From Maylandia zebra (taxonomy: Eukaryota > Chordata > Actinopteri > Cichliformes > Cichlidae), in the NCBI RefSeq assembly GCF_041146795.1, contig NC_135172.1, positions 12,638,137-12,702,136 on the forward strand: a stretch of DNA of 64,000 bases, read 5' to 3'. The notes beneath the pieces are model-generated. The model worked only from the letters and a program-made list of their open reading frames with translations. It had not been told where the DNA came from and did not search any database. Within the stretch, counting starts at the first letter, position 1. Each line of letters begins with the position of its first letter. Of the stretch, positions 22,425 through 33,325 are shown piece after piece. The position numbers and the translations under genes are program-made.

Positions 22425-22987
22425 AAAATCCATCCACAAGCTTCAACGCGTCCAGAACTCTGCTGCCCGTATCATCACCAGGACCCCTTCTATCCACCAC
22501 ATTACTCCTGTTCTGCAGCAGTTTCACTGGCTCCCGGTCAAATATCGTATCAATTTCAAAATACTCTTGTACACATTTAAGGCTATTCATCATCTCTGCC
22601 CTCCATATCTTTCTGATCTGGTTAAGATCACCGCCCCATCTCGTTGTCTCAGATCTACTTCTTCCCTTTCACTCTCCGTCCCCTCCCCCCGTCTTGCCAC
22701 CATGGGGAGCAGGGCTTTCAGCTGCTCTGCTCCACGACTCTGGAATCCCCTACCTCCTGATTTAAGAAATATCTCTTCCTTCTCTCTCTTTAAGTCCCAA
22801 CTCAAAACTCACTTGTTCAAAATAGCTTATCCCACATAACCTCTCCACTCTGCTCTTTTAAATTAGTTTATGTCTTATGCTTTTACGATTGTGTAAACTG
22901 CTTGTTTTTATGTTGCTTTTTATTCTAATGTGTACAGTGACCTTGAGTGTTTTGAAAGGCGCTTTCAAATAAAATGTATTATTATTA
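22425..22987 (+). mobile_element. L2/CR1-type LINE 3' end spanning the inner arm border
   Basis: Open frame with HKLQRVQNSAARIITRT, HWLPVKYRINFKILLYTFKA and MGSRAFSCSAPRLWNPLPPD, the usual C-terminus of fish L2-clade LINEs, then a 3' UTR ending in AAATGTATTATTATTATC. The element is continuous here, but its mirrored copy stops after about 60 bp at 30,408. This shows the left junction is original. Confidence 0.8.
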
Positions 22988-23254
22988 TCTTTGAAATATC
23001 TCAGTGTGACACTGATACTGTACATGAGTGTGGTAGGTTTTGAAAACAGCATCAGCAGAGTACACAGCAAAGGGGAAAGGAACAATTGTTCCTTTCAAAT
23101 TTTTTACAAAACATCCAATCCTGGATCATATCCATATCCACTTAGGATCGAGTGATCCAAATACACCACATTGTGACAATAACCACGGCATAGCAGCTGA
23201 TGAGCAGCAGATAGATACTGCTCATGGCACCACTGGTGCAACTAGACTTGCAGT

Positions 23255-23372
23255 CAAGACTGCCAAAACCAAGACCAAGACCAGAGGGTATCGAGACCAA
23301 GACAAGACTAAGAACAAGTCGAGACCAAGTCGAGACGAGACGAAGTCGAGACGAGACGAGACCAAGACAAAC
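23255..23372 (+). repeat. Short GAGACCAAGAC-like minisatellite
   Basis: Irregular tandem repeats of about 10-12 bp built from AAGACCAAGACC, GTCGAGACCAA and GTCGAGACGAGAC. Open frames here in several registers are Arg/Lys/Thr-rich by-products of the repeat. Confidence 0.7.
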
Positions 23373-24006
23373 AAAAGAGTCTTTAAACTGCAGCCAGATT
23401 CTGCTTCGTTTACGGGTGTCAGGCATATTTATGTGTTTTTGCTTTCACACAGCCCTCCTCACCACTGTCTACTGTCTCACTCACTTACTGAGAGGACAGA
23501 CGCACCCTCCACTTGACTGTCGAGAAATGCAGATCCAAAAGCAACAACATGGCAGGTCAAGAGACAACAGCAGTATCCTGAGCAGCGAGGGGTCCAGCAG
23601 CAACAGCAGTATGTGCAAAAGGCATCAGCAAGGAGAAAACACCATCATCATGACTGGATGGATGGAGATGCATTTCCAACAAGCTGCAAATTCACTGTGT
23701 GTGAATGCAAATTGAGAACACTGTCTGAGTTGGACATTTGTTACGTTTGGAGTGAAACGGCAATGGAAGAGACAGTGGGCGTAGATTTCGTTTTGGCATT
23801 GGTGGGGACCAATGACCAATGATTCAGGGTTATTTTTCCTTTTTGTCTGTGCTTCTTGATAACAAAAGGAGAAATGGACTTGCCTAAATATCCTCTTCTA
23901 CATGCTTTTAAACTATTTAAAATTACAATTGATAGTTTTATATGTGAGTTATATAATGCTAAATTACAATTAAACAAATGACTAAGTATTTTAGACTTTC
24001 AGTCAG

Positions 24007-24588
24007 CAAGCCGGCCTAAAAATACATCAACGTAAACACACTGGAGACAAACTGAAATACTGCAAAGAATGTGGGAGAAGCTTCCCCACATCGGGTGACT
24101 TAAAACGACATGAACTCTTTCACAGTGGGGTCAAAAAGCACCTCTGTGATCAGTGTGGGTCATCCATCACCACTGCAGGTCAGCTTAAAACACACAAACG
24201 AGTCCACACAGGAGAGAAACCATACAAGTGCAGACACTGTGACAAGAGCTTCTCACAGTCAGGTAATCGTAACGAGCATGAACGTACACACATGGAAGGA
24301 AACTACAGCTGTGAGCAGTGTGACAAGAGCTTCAGTAATCTCAGTTCATACTCTGCACACAAACAATCCCACGTTACTAATAAACTGTTTCACTGTTACC
24401 ACTGTGCCAAAACATTCACTTCATCATCTGCTCTGTGCAAACATCAGCGCGATCACGCAGGGCTGAAACCGTTCCCATCACAGGACGACAGCGAATCTGA
24501 AGAGAGAGAAACATCCTCTTCTGGTTTCAGAGTCCAACTTAAAACCCTGGAGATCAGGCTCCACAGAGTTCAGGTCGGCTCTCCTTAA
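24007..24588 (+). CDS. C2H2 zinc-finger protein, C-terminal exon
   Basis: After a 'tttcag' acceptor the frame starting at 24,007 is open to TAA at 24,586. It encodes a partial finger ending HQRKHTGDK, then YCKECGRSFPTSGDLKRHEL, a degenerate finger (LCDQCGSSITTAGQLKTHKR), a canonical TGEKP linker with YKCRHCDKSFSQSGNRNEHE, YSCEQCDKSFSNLSSYSAHK, FHCYHCAKTFTSSSALCKHQ and a Ser/Glu-rich tail ending RVQVGSP. The linker between fingers 4 and 5 is not TGEKP and the second-to-last linker is VTNKL, so DNA binding may be partial. An AATAAAG signal follows near 24,760. Upstream exons are not identifiable between 22,990 and 24,000, so this may be a fragment of one of the many fish ZNF genes. Confidence 0.8.
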   Translation, partial: QAGLKIHQRKHTGDKLKYCKECGRSFPTSGDLKRHELFHSGVKKHLCDQCGSSITTAGQLKTHKRVHTGEKPYKCRHCDKSFSQSGNRNEHERTHMEGNYSCEQCDKSFSNLSSYSAHKQSHVTNKLFHCYHCAKTFTSSSALCKHQRDHAGLKPFPSQDDSESEERETSSSGFRVQLKTLEIRLHRVQVGSP

Positions 24589-25246
24589 AGATCTAATGAG
24601 GCTATGAATCAAACTGTTCCTGTAGTTCCATGTTAATCTTTATAAATTGTTCTTCTGTAGTGTTTGTGTTCAGTTGTTACCTTTTTTTTCAGTGGTTGGA
24701 TGAAAAATCAGTTTCCTGTTGTTCAAGTTTTTATTGAATGTATTTTGTTAAAGTTCTTCAATAAAGTTTAAAAAAAAGTTAAATAAAGAATTGTTTGAAC
24801 GACAAATATTTTGAGCCATGAAGTCATTTCCTGTATTTCAGAGTAAAGACTGAAGTGACGAATGGAAACATGTTTACAGTCATGGAATAAACACTGATGG
24901 GTCATCTGTAGGAAGTTCTATTGCTGACCTGACAGACTCGACCTTGTTTACAAAGAAAGAAAGGAACTGATGACATGTGTCAGCAGAGGCTTTCAGGGTT
25001 GTTTAGAGTAGAGCTGATAGTCTTAAAGAACACGGCGATTATGACAATTTAACACAATGACCTGAGAAAAATATCTGTTTCTCTCATTTTTACTGTATTC
25101 TGATCAAATTTCCAACATTCTTTTAACATTTCAACCGGATGGCTCCCCGGCCTCAGTCGGGCGATGGGGGTATGCGGTGGGGCGTGGCCTGCGGTGCCGT
25201 GCAGGGAGGGCGGACACACCTGCACGGCATCCTTAATCACGTCCGC

Positions 25247-25273
25247 CAAGAGTACAGTACTACTGTACTCTTG
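25247..25273. other. Perfect 27-nt palindrome
   Basis: CAAGAGTACAGTA, a central C, then TACTGTACTCTTG: a 13-bp perfect inverted repeat with a one-base centre. It follows a GC-rich 110-bp block (25,139-25,246) unlike the AT-rich surroundings, and could be a transposon end; no partner was found. Confidence 0.85.
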
Positions 25274-25885
25274 CTTCTTCAAATCGTGTTAAGCAAACCT
25301 CAGACTGCAGTAATTAGGGATTTACTGACACCAGGTAAGCAATGTTTAGTGTAAAATACACATTTTTATTGTTCCAACAAATAACCAATGTTACATATGT
25401 TAAAGATTTATTATTGGAAATAATTCAACCCCACCAGAATTAAACAAAACACAAAGAATAAAGTGATAAATAATACAGAAGTGCTCTATTGGATTGTATT
25501 ACATAGTCAGATGTTTATAGCAATATAGTAGTTATAAAGCAATACATTCTCCTGTTCATGTTTGTCTGAGCATAAAAATTAGATTTGATTCATAAGAATT
25601 ATAATGCAGCAGTAACTTAAATTATTGGATAAATTATGACATATTAAGAAAAGTCAGATAATTCTAAAGTGCCTTATGATGCTGATGCTGTTACACAGCT
25701 GTCTTATGTAGGGATGTTGAATTTTTTGCATTTGCTATAGTGTAATATTATTGTAATGCACAGTGTAAATTATCCTGAGGTACCACAGGAAAAGAAGATG
25801 AGTTCCAAGAGTACAAATAAATCTCATCCCTCCTCCTCGGCTCAGACACAGTGCACGCTCCTTTAGAGCTGCATACGATCCAGCA

Positions 25886-28800
25886 TCACAGTGTGAAATC
25901 TGTATCTGCTAGCAGGGCCTCTGTCAGTCTGTCTCGCATGATCTCCTTAGTTGAGTAAAAAGGCAGATACAGATTAGAGTGACATGTCTCTGACTCAGGG
26001 AAGTGCTGCTCACAGGTGCTGCTCTGAATAGCAAAAACCTTCATCTTGACCTGGTCGATGCCAAGAATAGGAGCTCTCCTGTAACCAGTCAGGAACCCTG
26101 AAGAACAGCAATGGAAAGAAAATATCATTTTACTTATCTTATTTTTTTTGAAAACTTTTACATACCTATACATATACATATCATCATCACATCACAGGAA
26201 AAAGTAAGGTAAGGTAACTTTATTTATACCTAAAGGCAAGGTAAATTTGCTTTACAGAAAAATGACAGCATTTGACATCCCTTTAAAAACACACATACCT
26301 AGTAAATATATAAAACTCACTGTGACACATACTTTAATATTTCGAATCAAAAACAGTTCTTATTTAATTCAGTGACAGCAACGGGGACAAAGCTATTTTT
26401 ATAACGCTTTGTCCTGCATCTCGGAAATAGAAACCTCCGTCCTGAGGGAAGAAGCTGAAATTCACCCCTTAGAGGATGGGAACCATTTTTAAGGATTGAT
26501 AAAGCCATCCTCTGTACCTGCTTAGAGTACAGGGAGGCTAAACAAGACTGTGGCTCACCTATCAGACGACTGGACCATCTCACTATCTGATTTAGAGAGT
26601 TTTTCTCTGTGACAGAGGTCTGACCAAACCATGCCACCAAACAAAAGGATAAAACAGACTCAATAAAAGAACGATAAAACAAAGTTAAAATTTTTTGGTC
26701 AATGTGGAAATGAACAAGTTTCCTAAGGCAATAAAGGTGCTGGTGACCCTTTTTACAAACTGATTTGCAATTTTGATCAAAGTTCAGTTTTTCATTTATT
26801 ATGGTCCCAAGATATTTATATGATTGTACTTGCTCTATTTTCTGACCTTTAATTAAAGTAACTGCTTGCCCATTTTGTTGTTTCCTAAAATCAACAACCA
26901 TGTCTTTTGTTTTAGATATGTTCAGCTGGAGATAAGACTCCTCACACCACTGAACAAAGTCATCAATGACTGGACCGTGGTTAATTTCACCCTCTTTCAG
27001 TAAGCTGACAATAACAGAGTCATCTGCATATTTAATAATGACCCTGTTTTCATGTCTGCCCTGACACATATTTGTATAGAGAGTGAATAATAAGGGCGAT
27101 AGGACGCACCCTTGAGGAGAACCTGTGGAGGAGAACACTGGGTCAGACAGAACCCCATTTATTCTCACTCTTTGTGACCTGTCAGTTAGAAAATCTAAAA
27201 TCCAGCCCACCAGGTTTTTCCTGATTTCAAACTGTTCTAAAAGTCTTTTAATTAAAATATGGGGCTGTATTGTATTAAAAGCCGAAGAAAAATCAATGAA
27301 AAGAAGTCTTGCAAAAGTCCCTTTACTCTCTACATGTTTAAGAATTAGATTTAGTAAAGTCAAAAGTGCGTCCTCCACTCCTCTGTTGGGCCTGTATGCA
27401 AACTGCATTGGATATTTTTGCATATTTGTCACATTTATGTGTAATAAGTAAATACAAAACACAATTGTTAATTTATCATTTCATTCATTAAGGGAAAAAA
27501 TATTCAAGCCTAGCTGGCCCTATGTGAAAAAGCAATGGAGCTCTAAATGTATTAACTGGTGGAAGCATCCTGGCAGCAAGAACTGCAGTCAAGTGTTTGT
27601 GATAACTGGTAACGAATCTTTACATAGCGTTGGGAGGAATTTCGGCCCACTTTCCTTGGCATACGTTTTTGATGACTAACTCAACCATAAAGCAGCTTTA
27701 CAGTGTATTAATCAGAACAATGCTGCTCTCTAATGTATCTTGGTAAAGTGCAGAAAAATCTAATGTTTTATATGATACAGTGTGATTTCAGTAACATATC
27801 ATAACGGAGGCTTCAGCAAGTACTTACGAAGGAAATCTTTCCTCTGCTCTTCAGTTAGTTCATCAAATACCTCCCAAAACATCTGTATGGTGGGGTGGCG
27901 GTCATGATATCTCCAACCATAACTTGTGTTCTGAAAACAGTGAAAATGACTGTTATAATCATAGAGTTTGTAAGGTCAGGCATACACTATGTTGCCAAAA
28001 GTATTCCCTAACACATCCAAATCATTCAATTAATGTGTTCCAATCACTTCCATGGACACAGGTGTATTAGATCAAGCACCTAGGCATGCAGACTACTTCT
28101 ACAAACATGTGTGAAAGGACGAGTCGCTCTCAGGAACTGAATGAATTCCAGCATGGTAATGTGATAGGATGCACCAGTGCAACAAGTCCAGTCATGAAAT
28201 TTCCTCGCTATTAAATATTCCATAGTCAGCTGTTAGTGATATTATAACAAAGTGGAAGTAATTGGAAATGACAGCTAGTCAGCTGATGCTAAGGCTCATA
28301 GTGCACTTAAGTCACCAATATCTGCAGTCTGCTGTTGTTACAGATGTCCAAACTTCATTGGTTTCCATGGCTGAGCAGCTGCATCCCAGCCTTACACTGA
28401 CAAACACAATGCAAAGCGTCAGATGGAGTGATTTAAGCATCTCAACACTGGACTCTAAAGCAGTGGAGATGTGTTTACTGGAGTGACGAATCACACTTCT
28501 CTGACTGGCAATCCGATGGATGTGTCAGGGTTTGGTGGTTGCCAGAAGTACTTGTCTGACTGCACTGTGCCAAGTGTAAAGTGTGGTGGAGGGGCGGTTT
28601 TGTTGTGGGGCTGTTTATCGGGAGTTGGGTTCGCCCCCTTAGTGCCGATGAAAGGAACTCTTAATGCTTCAGCATATCAAGACAATTTCATGCTTCCAGT
28701 TTGGGGATGGCCACTTTCTGTTCCAACATGGCTGGGCACCAGTGCACAATACAAGGTCCATAAAGACATGGATGAGTGAGTTTGGTGTAGAAGAACTGGA

Positions 28801-29371
28801 CTAGCCTGCACAGAGTCCTGACCTCACCCTGATAGAACATCTTTGGGATGAATTAGAGCAGCAACTGTGAGCCAGGCCTTCTCCTCCAACATCAGTGTCT
28901 GACACCATAAATGCACCTCTGGAAGAATAGTCAAAAAATTCCCATAAACACACCTAAACCTTGTGGAAAGCTTTTCCAGAAGAGTGGAAGCAGTTATAGC
29001 TGCGAAGGGTGGGCTGACTATTATATTATACTATCATACAAAAGTCTGGATTAAGACTGAGATGTGACTCAAGTTCATATTTGTGTTAAAGCAGCCGGCT
29101 GAATGCTTTTGGCAGTATGCAGTACACAGTTATTGTGCTACAGGACAGCTGTGAAACTACAGCCTGTGTCTGTTTGGCTGACTGTACCTGTTTGAACTTT
29201 TCCCAGTCATGCACGTCCTGGCCGACCAGCACTCCCTGCAGCTCCTCTGGTCGAAACAGCCTCACCAAATCCTGCTCACACACCAGGAAGAAGCCTCGCT
29301 TGAACTCCTGGAACAGACTCTCCACTGATGTGTTGAAGGCATGATTCACATAGGCCTCCACAAACTCCTTC
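25886..29371 (-). CDS. HERC-family HECT domain 3' end with catalytic cysteine (spacer copy)
   Basis: The most complete of three copies. Exons 29,371-29,188 and 27,930-27,828 are the same two as in the arms; a last exon 26,097-25,886 adds FLTGYRRAPILGIDQVKMKV and FPESETCHSNLYLPFYSTKE. The first junction is phase 0 and the second phase 1 (C|GG), all in frame. TCHSNLYLP is the HECT C-lobe active-site motif in which Cys takes ubiquitin; the end LADTDFTL matches HERC C-termini. The last intron holds an L2 LINE and a Tc1 MITE piece, the first a Tc1 element. Upstream exons are cut off by the Tigger-like element at 29,462, so as seen the gene is 5'-truncated unless it resumes beyond the window's arms. 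Confidence 0.85.
26195..27435 (-). mobile_element. L2-clade LINE, reverse-transcriptase half
   Basis: A single open frame of about 370 codons with [58 protein letters not shown], the catalytic YADDSVIVSLL and a C-terminus KRYKNSFVPVAVTELNKNCF. It ends in a 3' tail near 26,200 with 'aaggtaactttatttatac'. The 5' portion with endonuclease is absent (truncated about 27,435). An uninterrupted RT frame implies a fairly young insertion in the HERC intron. Confidence 0.85.
27505..27670 (+). mobile_element. Tc1/mariner MITE fragment
   Basis: CTGGCCCTATGTGAAAAAGC with 'aactgcagtcaagtgtttgtgataactgg' and 'ggaggaatttcggcccactt' resembles the 5' half of a common fish Tc1-derived MITE. It ends some 20 bp before the block of HERC homology begins at 27,692. 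Confidence 0.6.
27985..29122 (+). mobile_element. Tc1-like transposon relic (spacer copy, longest)
   Basis: Same insertion as in the arms, flanked by TA on each side, but 1,138 bp long because it keeps the block 28,587-28,730 (with 'ggaactcttaatgcttcagcat') that both arms have lost. Transposase is decayed in all copies. It supplies an outgroup for ordering the duplications. Confidence 0.85.
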
Positions 29372-29461
29372 CTGTTTAGGAGGGAAAATGTTAAATTAGC
29401 AAACATTTCACAGAGACAAAGGTGCTGCAGATGAACCTCACAAACACTTCATGTTTTATAT

Positions 29462-30407
29462 GCTTACCGTATTTCCCGGACTACAAAGCGCACCTGAATA
29501 TTAGCCGCACAAGCTAAAATCAGGGGAAAATCCTGTTTTGTACATACATTAGCCGCACCTGACCAAAAGCCGCAGGTGTTTCAATATTGACTTATCATAT
29601 GTAAGAGAATATGCACAAAGCGAATTGTCAGGAAAGAGATGGCTGTTTGGAGACACACCCCTTTTATTAATATTTTGAAAATCAAGTTATGGGTACATAT
29701 TTGCACATGTGCTGTGCTTCATAAATGAGTAACAAATGTAGTACATAACAGTAACCTACAGCACACCAGAAAAATAGATTCAGACTACCTTTTAGGCTCA
29801 GGTGCAGTGACACGGCTTTAACAAGAAGAAAAGTCAGTCATTCACCACCATCTTCCTGCGCACTAAAACCACCAAAGTCCTCTTCTCCAGTGTCGGAAAC
29901 GAACAGGCTCAGGATGGCTTCGTCATCCACTCTCAGCTTCTTTCCTTCGTTGTCACTTTCAAAACCAAAGATAATCCTCATTGTCATTGTCAGTGTCGGA
30001 GTCGAACACCCTCTGAAGGGCCGTGGCGGTGTCCTCCTCTTCATCATGCAGCAGTCCAGCCCTTCGAAATCCGTTGGTGATCGTGGATGTTTGCACACTT
30101 TTCCACGCTGTCAGAATCCACCGGTAGAGTTGAGCACAACTTGCTTTTCGCAAGTTTATCGCCGCTCGTCATCCACGACTCCCGCTGAACGCATAGCGCT
30201 ACTTTGAAGTTTGTTTTTCGCGCTACTTGTACGGCACTATGTTGCCTGGCGGATGGACATGTGACCAACATACCACTCTTGAACCCCGATCCTTCCGCCA
30301 GGCAACGTAGTGCCGTACAACAGCGGAACAAACAAAACAAATCGTCTTACGATATCACAAAAATCATGGACAATCTATAGAAAAGCCGCACCTGACTAAA
30401 AGCCGCA
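29462..30407 (-). mobile_element. Tigger/pogo-like DNA transposon, transposase 3' end
   Basis: Starts ACCGTATTTCCCGGACTACA and has repeated AGCCGCACCTGACCAAAAGC modules near both edges. The minus strand encodes a pogo/Tigger-like transposase C-terminus in two frames: LYRWILTAWKSVQTSTITNG with FRRAGL, then FDSDTDNDNEDYL, and, after one frame change, VSDTGEEDFGGFS. The element is cut at 30,407, exactly where the right arm of the inverted repeat begins. Confidence 0.65.
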
Positions 30408-30469
30408 GGGTCCTGGTGATGATACGGGCAGCAGAGTTCTGGACGCGTTGAAGCTTGTGGATGGATTTT
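30408..30469 (-). mobile_element. L2 LINE stub at the right-arm border
   Basis: Only the first codons of the L2 fragment described at 22,425 (HKLQRVQNSAARIITRT) are kept here before the break. Confidence 0.85.
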
Positions 30470-30934
30470 TGAGTATAAAAATAACCTGAATAAATACAAA
30501 TAAAGGGAAAGAGCTGTCCAGACCTCTGTCTCTGACCATCTGTGTTAACACTTGAAATCGGAAACATGTAAATGTAACAAACATGTTAAAACATAAGAAA
30601 TCAGGAAGGGGCAAAAAAAGCATTTTGCTAAAAAAAGATTTAGAGCAGAAGTTTTTAAAATGAAGATATATTGCATTTATTTACAATTAAAAACACACAG
30701 AGCAGAAAGTGTGTTACTGTTTTACATCCACAGACACACAAGAAAAGAAGCCGGCAACGTGAGGTCAAGTTATGGCATTTTTATTTGTGTATTTCAGTAC
30801 ATGTATTCAGAATAGAGTTTTTAAAAACAAACAAACGTCCCAAGTCAAGTTTGGGGGGATTTTTGTGAAAGAAAGGTTGAGAGAGGGGGAAGGAGGAAGA
30901 AACTATTGCTCTCCTTAAACTTGATGCTGCTGGG

Positions 30935-32002
30935 TCAGTTTTTTCTCAGCAGTCTGCTCCAGAATCCACTCCTGTCCTCGGCTTTCTTTTCTTTTTCTTT
31001 TGCCTTCAGCTCTTTTAAAGTTTTGTTTAGCTGCTCCTCGGCGTCTTTAAATGCTTCTTTCAGCTGCTGTTTGGCCAGTTTGACTTTCTGTTTCAGGAGC
31101 TCTTTAGCTTCCTTTTTGTGCTTTTGCATTTCTTTAAGTGCATCTTTGCAGCCTTTCTTGGTCACCTCAGAGGCTGTCGTTTCTTTCTTGAATACCTTCA
31201 ACTCAATTTTCTCTTCTGCAAGTTCTTCTTGCACTTTCATCAGTTTCTTCTTCAGAGTTTCACTTTCCTGTTTTGCCTCCCATTTTCCATGTGTCTCTTT
31301 TTCTATTTCTTCCTCTGTTTCCAGCAACTTCTTCCTCATGTTTTGAGTGAAACTCTTTGTATTTTCCATTTCTTTCTTTGCTTCCTGTATTTTAAATTTC
31401 TCTTCCTCCAACACTTTTTGAGCTTCCAACAATTCTTTCTTCATATTTTCAATCTCATTTTCTGCCTCGTGTTTACGTTTTTTCTCCTCTTCAAGTTGTT
31501 GCTTTACATGCAGTAATTCCTTCCTGAGTATTTCAGCTTCAGCCGTTACATTTTCAGCTTCTTGTGCTGCCAACTGCATTTTCCTTTTCTCCCCTTCAAA
31601 AGCTTCCTGCACCTCCTGTAATTCCTGCATCACATTTTCTGCCTCCTTCTTTGCAGTTTGATATTTATTTTTAGCTTCTTGTGCTGTGCTTTTCTCTTCC
31701 TGCAATGCTTTTTGAGCTTCCAACAGTTCTTTCTTGATGTTTTCATTCTCATTTTCTGCTTGTTGTTTTCCCATCTTCTCTCCTTTAAGCTTTAGACCCA
31801 CATGCAGTAATTCCTTCAATACTACTTCGGTTTCAAACTTTGAATTTTCAGCTTCTCCTCTTGATTCTTCTGCCACTTCTTTTAATTTGACATTTTCAGC
31901 CTGTATTATTTGAAATTCTTCTCGTAGTTTAATCAGCTCAGACTGTTCTGTACTGTATGGTGACGCACTCACCAATCCTCTTCTCGATCTCCCTTGATTC
32001 AT
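30935..32002 (-). CDS. Intact single-exon coiled-coil protein, 355 aa (right copy)
   Basis: The mirror twin of the gene at 20,892-21,959. The translation is identical over all 355 codons, including the 98-residue repeat, although neighbouring non-coding DNA has a few changes. Both copies carry the same promoter-proximal 900 bp and the same 3' UTR up to the arm's inner border about 470 bp downstream of the stop, so both could be expressed. See the left copy for domain details. Confidence 0.8.
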   Translation of the reverse strand: MNQGRSRRGLVSASPYSTEQSELIKLREEFQIIQAENVKLKEVAEESRGEAENSKFETEVVLKELLHVGLKLKGEKMGKQQAENENENIKKELLEAQKALQEEKSTAQEAKNKYQTAKKEAENVMQELQEVQEAFEGEKRKMQLAAQEAENVTAEAEILRKELLHVKQQLEEEKKRKHEAENEIENMKKELLEAQKVLEEEKFKIQEAKKEMENTKSFTQNMRKKLLETEEEIEKETHGKWEAKQESETLKKKLMKVQEELAEEKIELKVFKKETTASEVTKKGCKDALKEMQKHKKEAKELLKQKVKLAKQQLKEAFKDAEEQLNKTLKELKAKEKEKKAEDRSGFWSRLLRKN

Positions 32003-32631
32003 TTTGGCCTTTTAAACAAAGGAACCAAAGTTTTGTAGAGAAGTGAAGTTTTCGATGTGTTTTTTTCTTCAACCGTCGTCTGTCCTGCACAGAGATGCTG
32101 CTGTAGATGTGTCTCTAGCTGTGTCTGGATAAAATGAAAAATGCTGTAACTAAGTGCTTGTGTTGCACAGTTCTACAAAACATTCCATTCCATGCATGCT
32201 CCGCCCACATGGTCAGGAATGTCAGGTGCTGCATCACCAAATGCTGCTCCCGTTGCCTAGCAATAACAGCTGTTTACTTTTTGGGGTCTGGTTCATTATT
32301 TAATAAAGAAAACATGTCCAAGTATTGCAACCATGGTGCTGAGGCTCAGTGCATATTCTAGCCTGCTGTGTGGGTGGGCAGCTAGAAATCACTGGTGGGC
32401 AACATGAGAGAGGAGAAAACTGGAGCAGCCAAGCAGGGAGCTGCAGGTTGCTGGTTTGAGTCTCTGTTCAGATGCTGGTGTCTCCTCTCTCTGAGATGTT
32501 TGCAAACAGTCCCAGATAAAACAATAAGGATAATAAACAAACACGTGACTAAACTAACATTTATGACACTGATATATTTTATGTGTAGCAGGATGGCCTC
32601 TAGTTTGCAAAACTGTTGGAGCGTGGTACTA

Positions 32632-33064
32632 CAGTGGCTTGCAAAAGTATTCGGCCCCCTTGAACTTTTCCACATTTTGTCACATTACAGCCACAAACAT
32701 GAATCAATTTTATTGGACTTCCACGTGAAAGACCAACACAAAGTGGTGCACACGTGAGAAGTGGAAGGAAAATCATACATGATTCCAAACATTTTTTACA
32801 AATAAATAACTGCAAAGTGGGGTGTGCGTAATTATTCAGCCCCCTGACTCAATACTTTGTAGAACCACCTTTTGCTGCAGTTACAGCTGCCAGTCTTTTA
32901 GGGTCTGTCTCTACCAGCTTTGCACATCTAGAGACTGAAATCTTTGCCCATTCTTCTTTGCAAAACAGCTCCAGCTCAGTCAGATTAGATGGACAGCGTT
33001 TGTGAACAGCAGTTTCAGATCTTGCCACAGATCTGAGGGGGGCGAATACTTTTGCAAGCAACTG
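32632..33064 (-). mobile_element. Tc1/mariner MITE (right copy)
   Basis: Mirror copy of 19,830-20,262, starting CAGTGGCTTGCAAAAGTATT next to TA. One substitution seen (a Gly/Ala codon change in an incidental frame). Confidence 0.85.
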
Positions 33065-33159
33065 CAAGTGTGGGGGAAGGCTGAGTGAAGTATTTCTTTG
33101 ATATTGTTTTTCAATAAGCAGATGCAAATATTTACTCCTCTGTTATGTTTCTGTACATA

Positions 33160-33325
33160 CAGACTGGGCGTGCCAAAAGCGATGCACTGCAGCACAGCTT
33201 TCTTGATGAGGAAGAGCAGCTGTGCTGTGATGTCAGCTTCAGCTGCCCAGCATGCACACCTGAAATGTTGGCGGTTTCAGTTGATGGTAACAGAAAGCTA
33301 TATCACTTTCAGCAAAAAGAAAGGT
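33160..33325 (+). mobile_element. KDZ-type transposon fragment (right copy)
   Basis: Mirror copy of the 19,569-19,734 fragment with the same CPACTP...VSVDGNRK frame. Confidence 0.5.

Larger units (their letters stand above)
10131..22486 (+). repeat. Left arm of giant inverted repeat
   Basis: Bases 10,131-22,486 reappear reverse-complemented at 30,408-42,755. Mirrored coordinates add up to 52,882-52,900 along the whole length. Differences seen are few: single substitutions (for example a Leu/Pro and a Ser/Gly difference in the kif1 exons), a 2-nt gap in a kif1 exon, a 6-nt gap in the Tc1 element and an 18-nt length change at the GT microsatellite. Beyond 10,131 the left arm runs on into the kif1 PH exons, and beyond 22,486 into the rest of an L2 LINE, so at both edges the left arm is the continuous, probably parental, copy. 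Confidence 0.95.

Noticed and set aside
23040-23715. Arg/Thr/Lys-rich open frames of about 160 codons
   Set aside because: Produced by the GAGACCAAGAC-type minisatellite in overlapping frames; no homology or splice support.
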